Origin: Rhizohabitans arisaemae
Lineage (GTDB): Bacteria > Actinomycetota > Actinomycetes > Streptosporangiales > Streptosporangiaceae
Assembly: GCF_025996515.1 (NCBI RefSeq)
Contig: NZ_BLRH01000029.1
Span: 62,001-126,000 of the forward strand
Length of the DNA stretch: 64,000 nt
Direction: 5' to 3'
Shown here: positions 25,368 to 34,019 of the stretch, piece after piece
How the letters are laid out: the number at the start of each line of letters is the position of its first letter
Numbering within the stretch: the stretch's first letter is position 1
Notes under the pieces: model-generated
What the model was told of the DNA's origin: nothing
The model's database searches: none
What the model saw: the letters and a program-made list of their open reading frames with translations, nothing else
Made by a program: the position numbers and the translations under genes

Positions 25368-27656
25368 ATGATTGCCGACATCCACCAGGCGGAGGAGCCA
25401 TGGTTGGATCAGGTGGAACAAGTTCTACAGGTTCCGGATCCTCCCCAAACAGGTGACGTGCTAAGGGCCATTCAGGTCTTGCTCGCCTGCTCCGACAGCC
25501 GGACGCTCGGGCTTACGGGTCCCCCCGGCATCGGTAAGACCGCAGTGCTGACCCGTGTGGGCGAGTATCTGGCCGTGGCTGATGGCGTCGCGCTGTTCGC
25601 CGCGAATGCGGGAAGCGAGCCGTCTCACACCCTCTTCGAGCGATTGCACAGCGTCATCCACGCTGCGGATGGCGAAGCCGACCCTGAGCGCTTGGTGATC
25701 CTCATCGATGATGTCGAGCTTCTGGACGACACTCATCGACGTGGGCTACTGGAACTGCCCCACCGCCACTCATGGGTGCACGTTGTCGTTTCCGCGAACA
25801 GCAGCGCTCCGCTGGACGGGGTTCCCACCTTGCCGATACGACCGCTGCGAGGCCCGGAACAAGGCGCCGGCCTGGCGATCCTGAGTGAGGTGGCGCGATT
25901 CTTCCTGCTCTGCCTGCGACGACGTGATCCAACCTTCTCCCTCACCTTTGAGGACCTGGGCAGGGTGACACGGATCTGCGCCGTATCATTCGGTATCCCG
26001 GCGGACGTCGATACGCTCGCGGAGCTTGTCGCCCGTTACGGACTGACAGCGGTGCACGATGCGGTGACCGAGGACGTCTCCCGCAATCGACTGGGAGAGT
26101 TCATCGAAGGGGCGGAGCCACGCTCTCGCAACCTGACCAACGACGAGATGGTGGTCTTGGCGTCGATTCTCGCCATGCCTGGCGGAGCGAGCTTGGGCAT
26201 CCTACGGCAGTCACTTCCCCGTTGTGACATCGACCGTTTGACAGGTTCGCTGATCGAACGGGGGCTGGTGTTCAACGCCGCTTCCGAAGCGTCCCCGTCA
26301 CGTGATCGCTATCACCTACGTGTGGCGGGGTTCTCGGCCGCGAACTGGTGTGCGGGGCAGCCGGAGATATCACTCGCAGCAATCCGGCAGTCCCAGGCAG
26401 ATTATCTCTCTTCCCATATCCGACGCTTGGCCGCCAATTGTTTCTCCGAGTCCCAGGGAAAGGTGCTCGACGAGTTCCAACATGAGCAGCGGAACCTACG
26501 ATGCGCGATCACCGAACTCGTGGGGAACGGCCGATACGCTCAAGCTGTCGCATTGATGTCCGATGCACTTCCACTGCTGGCCCGCACCTGCGGTGTGGCG
26601 GAACTCCTTCCGCACCTCCTTCCCATCATTCGCGAGTACGACCCGACGACCGCGATGGAACGGCATGCGCTGGCACGGCTGGCCGTGCGAGTCTTCGCAA
26701 TGGCCGGGGAGCAGGAGGCGGCCGCGGTATGCCTTGAGAGCCTGTGCCCCACCGGTTGGACCGACCCGGAGACGATACTCCTCCACAGCCTGGTCGTTGA
26801 CGATACCGATGCCGAGTCGCTGGCGGAGTGCGTAAAAGCCGAGAGGCAACAAGGAGACCTGCGTCGGCTGACCGAAACCGTCGCGGAATATGTTGCGTGC
26901 CTGATACGGACTCGGCAGTTTGAACGGGCTGACGACGAATGCCGGTTGGCCTTGTATGAGGCCATGCGCAATGGCGACGGGTACGCCGCCGGTTCTTTGC
27001 TGTTGTGGCGGGCTGCGGCGGCGTGCGGCAAGGGGCATGGCGATGCGCGGCTGTACATCGAGCGCGCCCTGGAGAAATTCCTGCCGCTCGGACCGGCGGT
27101 GACGATGTCAGCGGTAGAAACAGTTATCGGCGGCCGGCATTCGCGCAACCTCAAGCAGGGGGGTAGGGACCTCGCAATGGTTGTAGGCTCGCTCGCCCGA
27201 GTTTATTTGGACTGCAACACGGTTTCTTGGCCAACCTTGGCCGAGACCTATTGGCAACTGTCCAAGCGCATCGGCGCGCGCTCACTGTGGCGTGGGGCAG
27301 TGGAAGGTATGGCCGCCGATCTCGTGGATCTCCTCCATGAGATCCTGCAGCGGCGTTTTAACAACAATGGGATCGGACGTTCCGTGCTCCCCGGCCAGCC
27401 GCTGTCCGAGACGCCGAACTCTCGGCTGTTGAAAGAACGCTCAAAGCTCACCACTCGCGAGTCCGAAGTGGCAAGCCTGGTTGCCGACGGACTGACCAAC
27501 AAGCAGATTGCCCGTCAACTCTGCATTTCCGACTGGACTGTTATCAACCACCTCCGCCAGGTCATGCGCAAGCTCAACTGCACTTCACGGGTGCAGGTCG
27601 CACGTTGGGTACACGGCTTGGCATATGCGACCCCGTCGGCGTACTCATCAGGGTGA
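25368..27656 (+). CDS. Large ATP-binding LuxR-family (LAL-like) regulator of the RiPP cluster
   Basis: 762 residues. N-terminal P-loop ATPase: Walker A GPPGIGKTA (about 47-55) and Walker B LVILIDDVE (about 108-116), then a long helical TPR-like middle, then a LuxR helix-turn-helix at the C-terminus (LTTRESEVASLVADGLTNKQ, then CISDWTVINHLRQVMRKL). LAL regulators are common pathway-specific activators in actinobacterial secondary metabolism. ATG at 25368 follows GAAAGGATCGCGCG, a usable ribosome binding site. Codon use is a little less GC-biased than its neighbours. Convergent with the M16 gene, 12 bases apart. It is the only regulator in the cluster, so it probably activates the biosynthetic operon and the precursor array; no binding site was identified. 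Confidence 0.88.
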   Translation: MIADIHQAEEPWLDQVEQVLQVPDPPQTGDVLRAIQVLLACSDSRTLGLTGPPGIGKTAVLTRVGEYLAVADGVALFAANAGSEPSHTLFERLHSVIHAADGEADPERLVILIDDVELLDDTHRRGLLELPHRHSWVHVVVSANSSAPLDGVPTLPIRPLRGPEQGAGLAILSEVARFFLLCLRRRDPTFSLTFEDLGRVTRICAVSFGIPADVDTLAELVARYGLTAVHDAVTEDVSRNRLGEFIEGAEPRSRNLTNDEMVVLASILAMPGGASLGILRQSLPRCDIDRLTGSLIERGLVFNAASEASPSRDRYHLRVAGFSAANWCAGQPEISLAAIRQSQADYLSSHIRRLAANCFSESQGKVLDEFQHEQRNLRCAITELVGNGRYAQAVALMSDALPLLARTCGVAELLPHLLPIIREYDPTTAMERHALARLAVRVFAMAGEQEAAAVCLESLCPTGWTDPETILLHSLVVDDTDAESLAECVKAERQQGDLRRLTETVAEYVACLIRTRQFERADDECRLALYEAMRNGDGYAAGSLLLWRAAAACGKGHGDARLYIERALEKFLPLGPAVTMSAVETVIGGRHSRNLKQGGRDLAMVVGSLARVYLDCNTVSWPTLAETYWQLSKRIGARSLWRGAVEGMAADLVDLLHEILQRRFNNNGIGRSVLPGQPLSETPNSRLLKERSKLTTRESEVASLVADGLTNKQIARQLCISDWTVINHLRQVMRKLNCTSRVQVARWVHGLAYATPSAYSSG

Positions 27657-27668
27657 GGAAGCTCCGAT

Positions 27669-28994
27669 TCAGCCGCGTTCAAGTCCGGAGAGGACGGATC
27701 CAGCCAGTGTCGGTACATCAGGGTCGAAGCGTCCGACGGCGACGACATGCAGCGAATCCGGATCAATGATGCTACGGAAGTCGGTCACCATCTGGTCCAC
27801 ACCCAGGGAGCCGAGGCGGTTGAGATGTTCGTCGATGAACGACTCGTGGATCCCGCATGAGACGAGTTCCACGTACTGATGGGCGACGGCCAGGGCTGAC
27901 TCGTAGATCTCGGGCGCTGAGCCGACCATACGGCTGCGGACTCGCGCGAATCGCTCGGTGTCCACTGCTCCCCGGCACATCCCATGCAGGGTCCGCAGGA
28001 TCGCCGCGGCAGCGTGTTCACTGCGTGCGCCGTCGACTGCGCCGTGCACCACGAACACCCCCCCGGCATGGAACGGGAGAAACCTCGCCTCGATGCCGTA
28101 GCTGAGGCCCAGGCGCCCGCGTACCTCGACGTTGAGCAGGGAATCCGGCCCTGCCCCGAGCAGTTCGGCCGCAGCTCGCGCGGAGGGCCACCGAGGGTCC
28201 AGCCGGTCGATGCCGAAGCAGCCCAGCATGAGTCTGGTCTGAGGCCCACCGGGCCCGGGACGGCACAGCAGCCGCGGGGTGCCATCGGGAACCGGTGGCC
28301 GGTCGGCGACCGGAAGGCGGCCCTGGGCCGGGTATCCCCCGAAGGCCTCGGCCGCCGCCTTGGCCGCGTCCAGCATGCCCAGATCACCGACGACTATCAG
28401 GGTCATACGCTGTGGACCGACCCGGGTTTCGAACAGCTCGGCGACATCGTCCAAGGTCAAGTGTCGCCACGCCGCCTCCGATCCACCCAGCGGGCGGCTG
28501 TAGCGGCTTGCGGGTTCAAGCACGGACTCGTTCAGGAGTTTGTTGGCCAGGCCGGCCGGGTCACTCGCCTCGAACACCCGCTCAGCGGCGATGCGGCGCC
28601 GGAGCTTGTCGAAGGAGCGGGCCGTCGGCTCGAACCGCATGAGCATCGGCACGAGCGCTCGAAACAGGCTCGGCAGCTCGGACATGGGGCAGTCGGCTAC
28701 GACGACCGGGCCTCGATGGCTGCATCTGGTGGTGATCATTCCGCCGGCCTTGGCGACTTCGCTGACGAGGTCGGCTCTGGCATGCGGTGCGTCGCTGAGC
28801 ATCATCGTCGCGTACGCGGCCACGACGCCCTCCACGTCGGGCGTCTCCACCTCGGTCGGCAGATCGACGACGACGGCGACGGAAGCGATGAACCGGCCGG
28901 GCATGTCCACCAGCTTTACGCGCATCCCGCTGTCGAGCAGGAGCGTGCGGGCTGCGGGAAACCGCCACACCGGCGTGGTTGTCAGACGATCCAT
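27669..28994 (-). CDS. M16-family peptidase homologue lacking the zinc motif (partner subunit)
   Basis: 441 residues with the two-lobed M16 (pitrilysin/MPP) fold. It has no HxxEH, so it cannot bind zinc itself. It keeps the C-lobe Arg/Tyr motif (GRLGLSYGIEARF) that in heterodimeric M16 enzymes binds the substrate. Its start overlaps the end of the catalytic M16 gene by 13 bases. M16 pairs of one active and one inactive subunit are well known, including in RiPP clusters, where they trim the leader peptide. Here it should complete the leader protease for the precursor array. Last gene of the biosynthetic operon. Confidence 0.88.
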   Translation of the reverse strand: MDRLTTTPVWRFPAARTLLLDSGMRVKLVDMPGRFIASVAVVVDLPTEVETPDVEGVVAAYATMMLSDAPHARADLVSEVAKAGGMITTRCSHRGPVVVADCPMSELPSLFRALVPMLMRFEPTARSFDKLRRRIAAERVFEASDPAGLANKLLNESVLEPASRYSRPLGGSEAAWRHLTLDDVAELFETRVGPQRMTLIVVGDLGMLDAAKAAAEAFGGYPAQGRLPVADRPPVPDGTPRLLCRPGPGGPQTRLMLGCFGIDRLDPRWPSARAAAELLGAGPDSLLNVEVRGRLGLSYGIEARFLPFHAGGVFVVHGAVDGARSEHAAAAILRTLHGMCRGAVDTERFARVRSRMVGSAPEIYESALAVAHQYVELVSCGIHESFIDEHLNRLGSLGVDQMVTDFRSIIDPDSLHVVAVGRFDPDVPTLAGSVLSGLERG

Positions 28995-30253
28995 GTGGGG
29001 TTCCCCGGGGGGTCGGTGTGAAAGGCGACCACCGAGGGTCGCGCCAGCGGGCCTGCGATGATCTCGGAGACCTGGTCGACGGTCACGGCGCGGACGGCGT
29101 CAAGCCGTCCGGTGATTCCTGACGGGTCGCCCGACCATGACTGTTCACGACACAGTTCCTCAGCACACAGGCGAGCACTGCCCAGTACGGCCAGCTGCTC
29201 CTTGCCCCGCTGGGCCTTCGCCGCGGTCAGCACATCTTCCCGAATACCGGTGCGGGCCAGGTCTCCCAGGCGGGCAGCCACCGCCTTCTCAAGGTCGTGC
29301 AGGTCGACACCCGCCGGCGCACTGATCTTGAGCAGCCCGATCGACGGACCGTCCCCGCAGCGTTCGTGTTGGGCCAGAGCACCCAGCAGCCGGTACTCGT
29401 GGACGAGATCGCTTCCGATCACGGACCACGTGGCGCCCGCCAGGGCGGTCATGACAACCTCGGAGGCCGCCGCCAGGCGCTCACGTGCTGCGGGCAGAGC
29501 GATGGCGTACCTGAGCATCCCGGTCGGCTGCCCCTCCTGCACGTCCTCACGCCGGGTCCGGCCAGAGGCCGCCGAGGCGAGTCTCCCGTCCCCGGAAGGC
29601 TGTCCGTAGGGCAACCCGGTCATGTGGCGCGCGACCAGTTCCATGGCATGTTCGGGATGAACGGGACCAATGATCGACACTACAAGTCGTGATGTCCCGT
29701 AGTGGCGTTCGATGAATCCACGAACGTCTGTCGGCGTCATCGCGGAGATCTCTTTCAGCGCGCCAAACGGCGGCTTCCCGAGCGGGTGGTCCGCACCGAA
29801 CAGCAGCCGCAGGTTTCGCCGCAGTCCGGAGCCGAAGCGTGCGGGCTCCTCACGTTGGTGGATCTCTTCGAGCACGATCCGGCGGTGCCGCTCGAGGACG
29901 GCGTCCGAGAGACCCGCGGCACCGCTCTTGATCCGATCGACGGCGCCGGCCAGCAACTCGGGCAGCGCCGAGGCCGGGCCGGTCTCGAGATAGTTGGTGC
30001 ACTCGTAGGCCGTGGTGGCGTGAACGGATCCCACCGGTCCGGGGGCGTCGCGTATGCCTTCGGACGCACCGGACATCACGTGTTCGACCAGATGCGCCAG
30101 ACCCGATCGCCCGATGGGGTCATGGAGCGAACCCACGCTGTGCCAGACATTGAGCACGGTGAATCCCAGCAAAGGGTCGGGTCGAACGATCACGGTTACG
30201 CCGCCGGGAAGCTCTCGGCTCACCACTTCAAACGGCGGGTGCGTGGCTACCAT
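28982..30253 (-). CDS. M16-family zinc protease, catalytic subunit (probable leader peptidase)
   Basis: 423 residues. Inverted zinc motif HLVEH at residues 54-58 (His54, Glu57, His58) with the third ligand in VLEEIHQREE (about Glu130), the spacing normal for M16. No signal peptide, so it acts in the cytoplasm. ATG preceded by GGAG 6 bases away. It lies 15 bases after the exporter gene and overlaps its inactive partner. Expected role: removal of the 26-residue leader from the modified precursors. A boundary near the conserved ASR of the leader is my inference. Confidence 0.9.
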   Translation of the reverse strand: MVATHPPFEVVSRELPGGVTVIVRPDPLLGFTVLNVWHSVGSLHDPIGRSGLAHLVEHVMSGASEGIRDAPGPVGSVHATTAYECTNYLETGPASALPELLAGAVDRIKSGAAGLSDAVLERHRRIVLEEIHQREEPARFGSGLRRNLRLLFGADHPLGKPPFGALKEISAMTPTDVRGFIERHYGTSRLVVSIIGPVHPEHAMELVARHMTGLPYGQPSGDGRLASAASGRTRREDVQEGQPTGMLRYAIALPAARERLAAASEVVMTALAGATWSVIGSDLVHEYRLLGALAQHERCGDGPSIGLLKISAPAGVDLHDLEKAVAARLGDLARTGIREDVLTAAKAQRGKEQLAVLGSARLCAEELCREQSWSGDPSGITGRLDAVRAVTVDQVSEIIAGPLARPSVVAFHTDPPGNPTWIV

Positions 30254-30268
30254 GGCGATCTCCGCTCC

Positions 30269-32035
30269 CTATCCCGCCATCTGCGGCACCATCGCCGAGG
30301 TCTCGTCGACCTCGCCTTGGCTGCGCACCAGCGCCTGATAGGTCGGGCAGGTGGCGAGCAACGTCTTGTGATCGCCGACGGCCGTCACGCGACCGGCTTC
30401 CATCACGGCGATGGAGCGGGCGGCGGCGACGGTCGACGGTCGATGGGTGACGACCACCACGGCCCGATCGCGTCCGAGCCGTGTCAGCAGGTCCACGAAC
30501 CGGCTCTCGTTGATGCCGTCCATGTGCGCGCTGGGTTCGTCCAACAGGAGGATCTCCGCATCGGTAAGAAGCGCACGGGCGATGGCCAGCCTCTGCTCCT
30601 CGCCTCCGGACATTTGCACACCCTGGCCGAGGACGGCGTCAAGCCCCGCTTGGAGCGTGCTCACGGCCTCCTCCAGGCCGACGGCGCGCAACGCGTCGAC
30701 GAGTTGTTCGTCCGTGGGCTCGTCCCGCCTGCCCAGCGCCAGGTTCTGCCGGATGCTCATGTTGAGGACGGTCCGGCCTTGCTCGACCAGCGCCATCCGC
30801 CGCCGCGCTCGGGCGATCGGCCAGGCGTCCAGAGCGGTGCCGAGCAGTTCGACATGTCCGCTGCTGGGTTCCGCGAAACGCTCCACGAGGTTCAGGAGGG
30901 TGGACTTGCCCGCCCCTGACGGTCCGACCACGGCCAGAACACCGCTTCGCGGCACTTCGAGCGATACCTGTTCGAGCACCTGCTTGTCGCCGTAGTCGAC
31001 ATCGACCTCGCAGAACCTGAGGGCCGGCGCCTGGTCGGCGACCGTCGGCGCCTCCCCGTCTTCGAGCTGCTCGGCCTCCGCACCGAGCACCTCGTCGACG
31101 CGTGTGGCCGCGGCTCGTCCGACCTGGATTCGGCCGGCTCCCTGAGCGAGGGTCATCAACGGGTTCACCAACTGGAAGAGGTAAACCAGGAACGCGATGA
31201 AACTGGCCACGTCGAGCGAACCGGAGGAGAGGCGGATACCACCCACGGCGAGAACACCGATGATCGCGACTTGCTGTCCCAGCCCCATGAGCGGGCTGAT
31301 CGCCGCCTGCGCGCGCGCTGCTTGGATCGCCGAGGCCGCCGCGGCGGCCGCCTCCTCCTTCAACGGCTCGACGGCACGGTCTTCGGCGTTGTAGGCCTTG
31401 ACCGTAGAGATCATGGCGAAGACCGACTGAGCGGACTGCGCCAGACGACCGAGTGCCATTTGCTGGCTCTGCGCCGCCTTGCGCATCCCGATGAGGAAGG
31501 CGCGAATGGCGATCGAGGCGACCGCGAAGGTGCCGACGGTGATGGCCAGCATCACCCAGTCGAGCAGGCCCATGATGGTGAGATAGGCAGCCACCAGGAT
31601 CGCCGATACCGGCAGGACGGTGACTCCGGTATCGGTGATCGCCCGCAGTTGCGCGGCGTCCGGACCGATACGTGAGACGATCTCGCCGACGCCGATGCGG
31701 TCTATCACCGGAACACGCAGGCGGATCGCGTGACGCACCACCGATAGCCGCACGTCCTCGATGGCCCGCTCGCCGACCGAGCTCAGCAGATAGGACGACC
31801 AGCCTCCGGCGAACGCCCCGGCGAGCACGCAAACCACCAGCTGGACGACCACGGCGGTCAGGTTGGTTCGCTCGTCGCCGATCGCGCTGACCATCTGTGC
31901 GATCAGCAGGGGCGCGACGATTCCCGAGGCCGCGGCCAGGAGCGCCAGCGCCACAGCGGCGGAGAGCCGGGCGCGCCGGGACCTAACCGAGCGGGACAGC
32001 AGCCGCAGCGTCGGCGAGTTCGGGGAGCGAGCCAT
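30269..32035 (-). CDS. ABC exporter, fused membrane and ATPase domains
   Basis: 588 residues: six-helix exporter membrane domain (about 1-310) joined to an ATPase with Walker A GPSGAGKST (about 376-384), signature MSGGEEQRLA, Walker B EILLLDEPSAHMD and the switch His in VVVTHRPS. No C39 peptidase domain, so it exports but does not cleave; cleavage falls to the M16 pair. ATG has GGGAGA 5 bases upstream and starts 53 bases inside the reductase gene. Likely exports the mature peptide and gives self-protection. Confidence 0.9.
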   Translation of the reverse strand: MARSPNSPTLRLLSRSVRSRRARLSAAVALALLAAASGIVAPLLIAQMVSAIGDERTNLTAVVVQLVVCVLAGAFAGGWSSYLLSSVGERAIEDVRLSVVRHAIRLRVPVIDRIGVGEIVSRIGPDAAQLRAITDTGVTVLPVSAILVAAYLTIMGLLDWVMLAITVGTFAVASIAIRAFLIGMRKAAQSQQMALGRLAQSAQSVFAMISTVKAYNAEDRAVEPLKEEAAAAAASAIQAARAQAAISPLMGLGQQVAIIGVLAVGGIRLSSGSLDVASFIAFLVYLFQLVNPLMTLAQGAGRIQVGRAAATRVDEVLGAEAEQLEDGEAPTVADQAPALRFCEVDVDYGDKQVLEQVSLEVPRSGVLAVVGPSGAGKSTLLNLVERFAEPSSGHVELLGTALDAWPIARARRRMALVEQGRTVLNMSIRQNLALGRRDEPTDEQLVDALRAVGLEEAVSTLQAGLDAVLGQGVQMSGGEEQRLAIARALLTDAEILLLDEPSAHMDGINESRFVDLLTRLGRDRAVVVVTHRPSTVAAARSIAVMEAGRVTAVGDHKTLLATCPTYQALVRSQGEVDETSAMVPQMAG

Positions 32036-33032
32036 CGGAGTCTCCCTTCTGCGCGTGCGGGGTTCGTAGCTCGGCGAGTGCGGCGAAGATCTCCCGAAGA
32101 TCTTCGATGACCGCCTGCATGCCGTACATATTGCCGACGGAGCAGGGGTTGATGACGACCTCGTCGACGCCGATCGCGTGGTATTTGCTGATCTCGCCGG
32201 CGATATGGGATGGGCTGCCGTATACGTAGACTCCGGCCTGAACGAGTTCGCGTGCGCCTGATATCGGGTCGGAAGCGTCGACGTCGAGGCCGGCCTTGCG
32301 GAGCATGTCGGTGTAGTGCGGAGCCTGTAGGTGGGCCATGCTGCCGTATTGGGCGAGTAACATCGGGTTCCGCTTAGGCCGCTCCACCCCTGCGTGAATC
32401 ATCGATACGATGCGCGGCGGAGTCTGCACTCCTCGCGCGCCTTCGGCGACCGCGGGCATCACGACGTTCTCGATGTAGTTCAGCGGGGTCAGCCACGTCA
32501 TCGCGAGATCGCCGTGGCGGCCGGTGGCTCGGGCCATGACCGGCCGCAGCACGCCCGCCCCGATCTCCACCTTGGGTGTCTCCATCGGGGGGAGCTGCGC
32601 GTTCACGGTGAAGTGTTCACCGTTGTGGGCGACCGCCTCGTTGTTGGCGAGCCTGCGGGCGATGGAGATGTACTCTCCCACCATCGCGGCGGGCTTGGCG
32701 TAGGGTTCCCCCCGAACACTTGTGACGAATGACGGGAAAGCCGCGCCGTATCCGACGGCGACGGGTCTGTCCAGCAGCCGAGCAAGGGAACGCGCCTGAA
32801 GAGCGGCGTCATAGGGATTGCGGAGAACGGTCAGCCCCACCGACATGCCGACTGAGATCTTGCAGCCGGCACCCGCCATGTAGGCGATGGCCGGGTGCGA
32901 CTCGATGCGCAGTGACTGCCCGAGCCACAGCCGTTGCGCTCCGATCTCCTGCACGAGCGACCCGAATTCAAGGATCGCGTCAGGATCGGTGGGCTGTTGC
33001 GGGAACATGAAGGACACACGGGTGGAGGTCAT
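31983..33032 (-). CDS. LLM-type, probably F420-dependent, oxidoreductase (candidate dehydroamino-acid reductase)
   Basis: 349 residues, luciferase-like (beta/alpha)8 barrel of the kind that in actinobacteria mostly binds F420. Features: TRVSFMFPQQPTDPDAILEF opening, GLTVLRNPYDAALQARSLARL around the cofactor site, GYGAAFPSF and a C-terminal helix pair. In the class V lanthipeptide lexapeptide an F420-dependent LLM enzyme reduces dehydroalanine to D-alanine; a homologue in a cluster with kinase and HopA1 genes suggests the same chemistry, here on residues made from Ser and Thr. ATG at 33032 overlaps the HopA1 stop (ATGA), preceded by GGGGAG. Substrate assignment is inference. Confidence 0.85.
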   Translation of the reverse strand: MTSTRVSFMFPQQPTDPDAILEFGSLVQEIGAQRLWLGQSLRIESHPAIAYMAGAGCKISVGMSVGLTVLRNPYDAALQARSLARLLDRPVAVGYGAAFPSFVTSVRGEPYAKPAAMVGEYISIARRLANNEAVAHNGEHFTVNAQLPPMETPKVEIGAGVLRPVMARATGRHGDLAMTWLTPLNYIENVVMPAVAEGARGVQTPPRIVSMIHAGVERPKRNPMLLAQYGSMAHLQAPHYTDMLRKAGLDVDASDPISGARELVQAGVYVYGSPSHIAGEISKYHAIGVDEVVINPCSVGNMYGMQAVIEDLREIFAALAELRTPHAQKGDSDGSLPELADAAAAVPLG

Positions 33033-34015
33033 GACGCCGCTCCCCGCACGACGGGGGTCCAATCGGGGCTGTCGCCGTTGCGATAGGGCCGTTGCGGGTC
33101 GATGTTGGCCTCGTGGAACCCGTCGGCGACGGCCGTGTGCAGGTCGGCGTCCTCGAACAGATGCGCGGCTACCGCATGGGCGATCACCATGGTGCGGTGC
33201 TGGCCGAGGCTCATTCGATCCCAGCCGACCCGCTGGTCTCTCGGCTCCCAGCCGAAGGCCACTCCGTCGGCGATCGGACAGGTCATGAGCGAGTAGTCCG
33301 GTTTGAGTCCGGGCAGGTGCCGGACCGCCTCGACGAGGCCGTCCACCGTGTGCCAGGACTCTTCCGCGAGGTAGACGACCATGGCGTCACGCCGTGGGTA
33401 CCTGCTCGCCTTCGCCAGGATCTTTGCCCGGTAGGTCGCTTTCAGCGACTCCAGGTACGTCAGGGCGGCGCGCCACACGGCCGGTGCCATCGACGACTCG
33501 TCAATGTGCAGGTACACGCGGAGGACGGGGCCCGCGGAGGAGTTGCCACCGGCCGAGCCGTTGACGAGGAAGAAGCCCGGGGAGAGCCCTGGGCGGATGG
33601 CAGGGAGCTCAAGGGTGGTCCTGGTCCCGATCTCGGGCAATGGGGACGGCCCCTCACTCCCGGGGATCCGCAGGCGAACATGGCCCACGTCAAACAGAAT
33701 GTGCTGACCGAGCGGGCCGTCCAGCAGCGCTGATTTCACGACCGCCGGTGTCTTGCTGGTGCGATGCGGGGTGGCTTCGCGGAGCAGGTCCTCGAAGTCG
33801 AAGTCACGATGCAGATCGCGGTCCTCGGGCCGGATGACGGAGCCGCTGTGCCAGTGGCGGTAGAGCGCACTGCCGAGTTCTTGGCGCAGACGTTTCGCGC
33901 TGTCGTATTCGATGGTTTCATCGCCGACTGTCACACATTTTTCGGCGCGGTCGAAGTGCAACTTGTCAAGGTATCGTGCGAGGCGGTCGAGGATGCCCGG
34001 ATGGGTGTCCGTCAT
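33029..34015 (-). CDS. HopA1-like protein (probable phospho-Ser/Thr lyase in RiPP dehydration)
   Basis: 328 residues. Fits the HopA1 family: RVYLHIDESSMAPAVWRAAL, then AKILAKASRYPRRDAMVVYL, KPDYSLMTCPIADGVAFGWEP and a closing GFHEANIDPQRPY. HopA1 is a Pseudomonas effector; homologues in class V lanthipeptide and thioamitide pathways act with an APH-like kinase, one phosphorylating Ser/Thr and the other eliminating phosphate to give Dha/Dhb. ATG at 34015 lies 4 bases after the kinase stop with GGAGAGG upstream; the longer frame reads into the kinase gene. The kinase partner immediately upstream makes the dehydratase assignment strong; the lyase activity itself is inferred from family. Confidence 0.85.
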   Translation of the reverse strand: MTDTHPGILDRLARYLDKLHFDRAEKCVTVGDETIEYDSAKRLRQELGSALYRHWHSGSVIRPEDRDLHRDFDFEDLLREATPHRTSKTPAVVKSALLDGPLGQHILFDVGHVRLRIPGSEGPSPLPEIGTRTTLELPAIRPGLSPGFFLVNGSAGGNSSAGPVLRVYLHIDESSMAPAVWRAALTYLESLKATYRAKILAKASRYPRRDAMVVYLAEESWHTVDGLVEAVRHLPGLKPDYSLMTCPIADGVAFGWEPRDQRVGWDRMSLGQHRTMVIAHAVAAHLFEDADLHTAVADGFHEANIDPQRPYRNGDSPDWTPVVRGAAS

Positions 34016-34019
34016 GACG

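Noticed and set aside
24717-25421. Minus frames upstream of the LuxR gene
   Set aside because: Arg/Pro-rich, run antisense into the regulator, and no start context; only the ptsI remnant portion nearby is meaningful.
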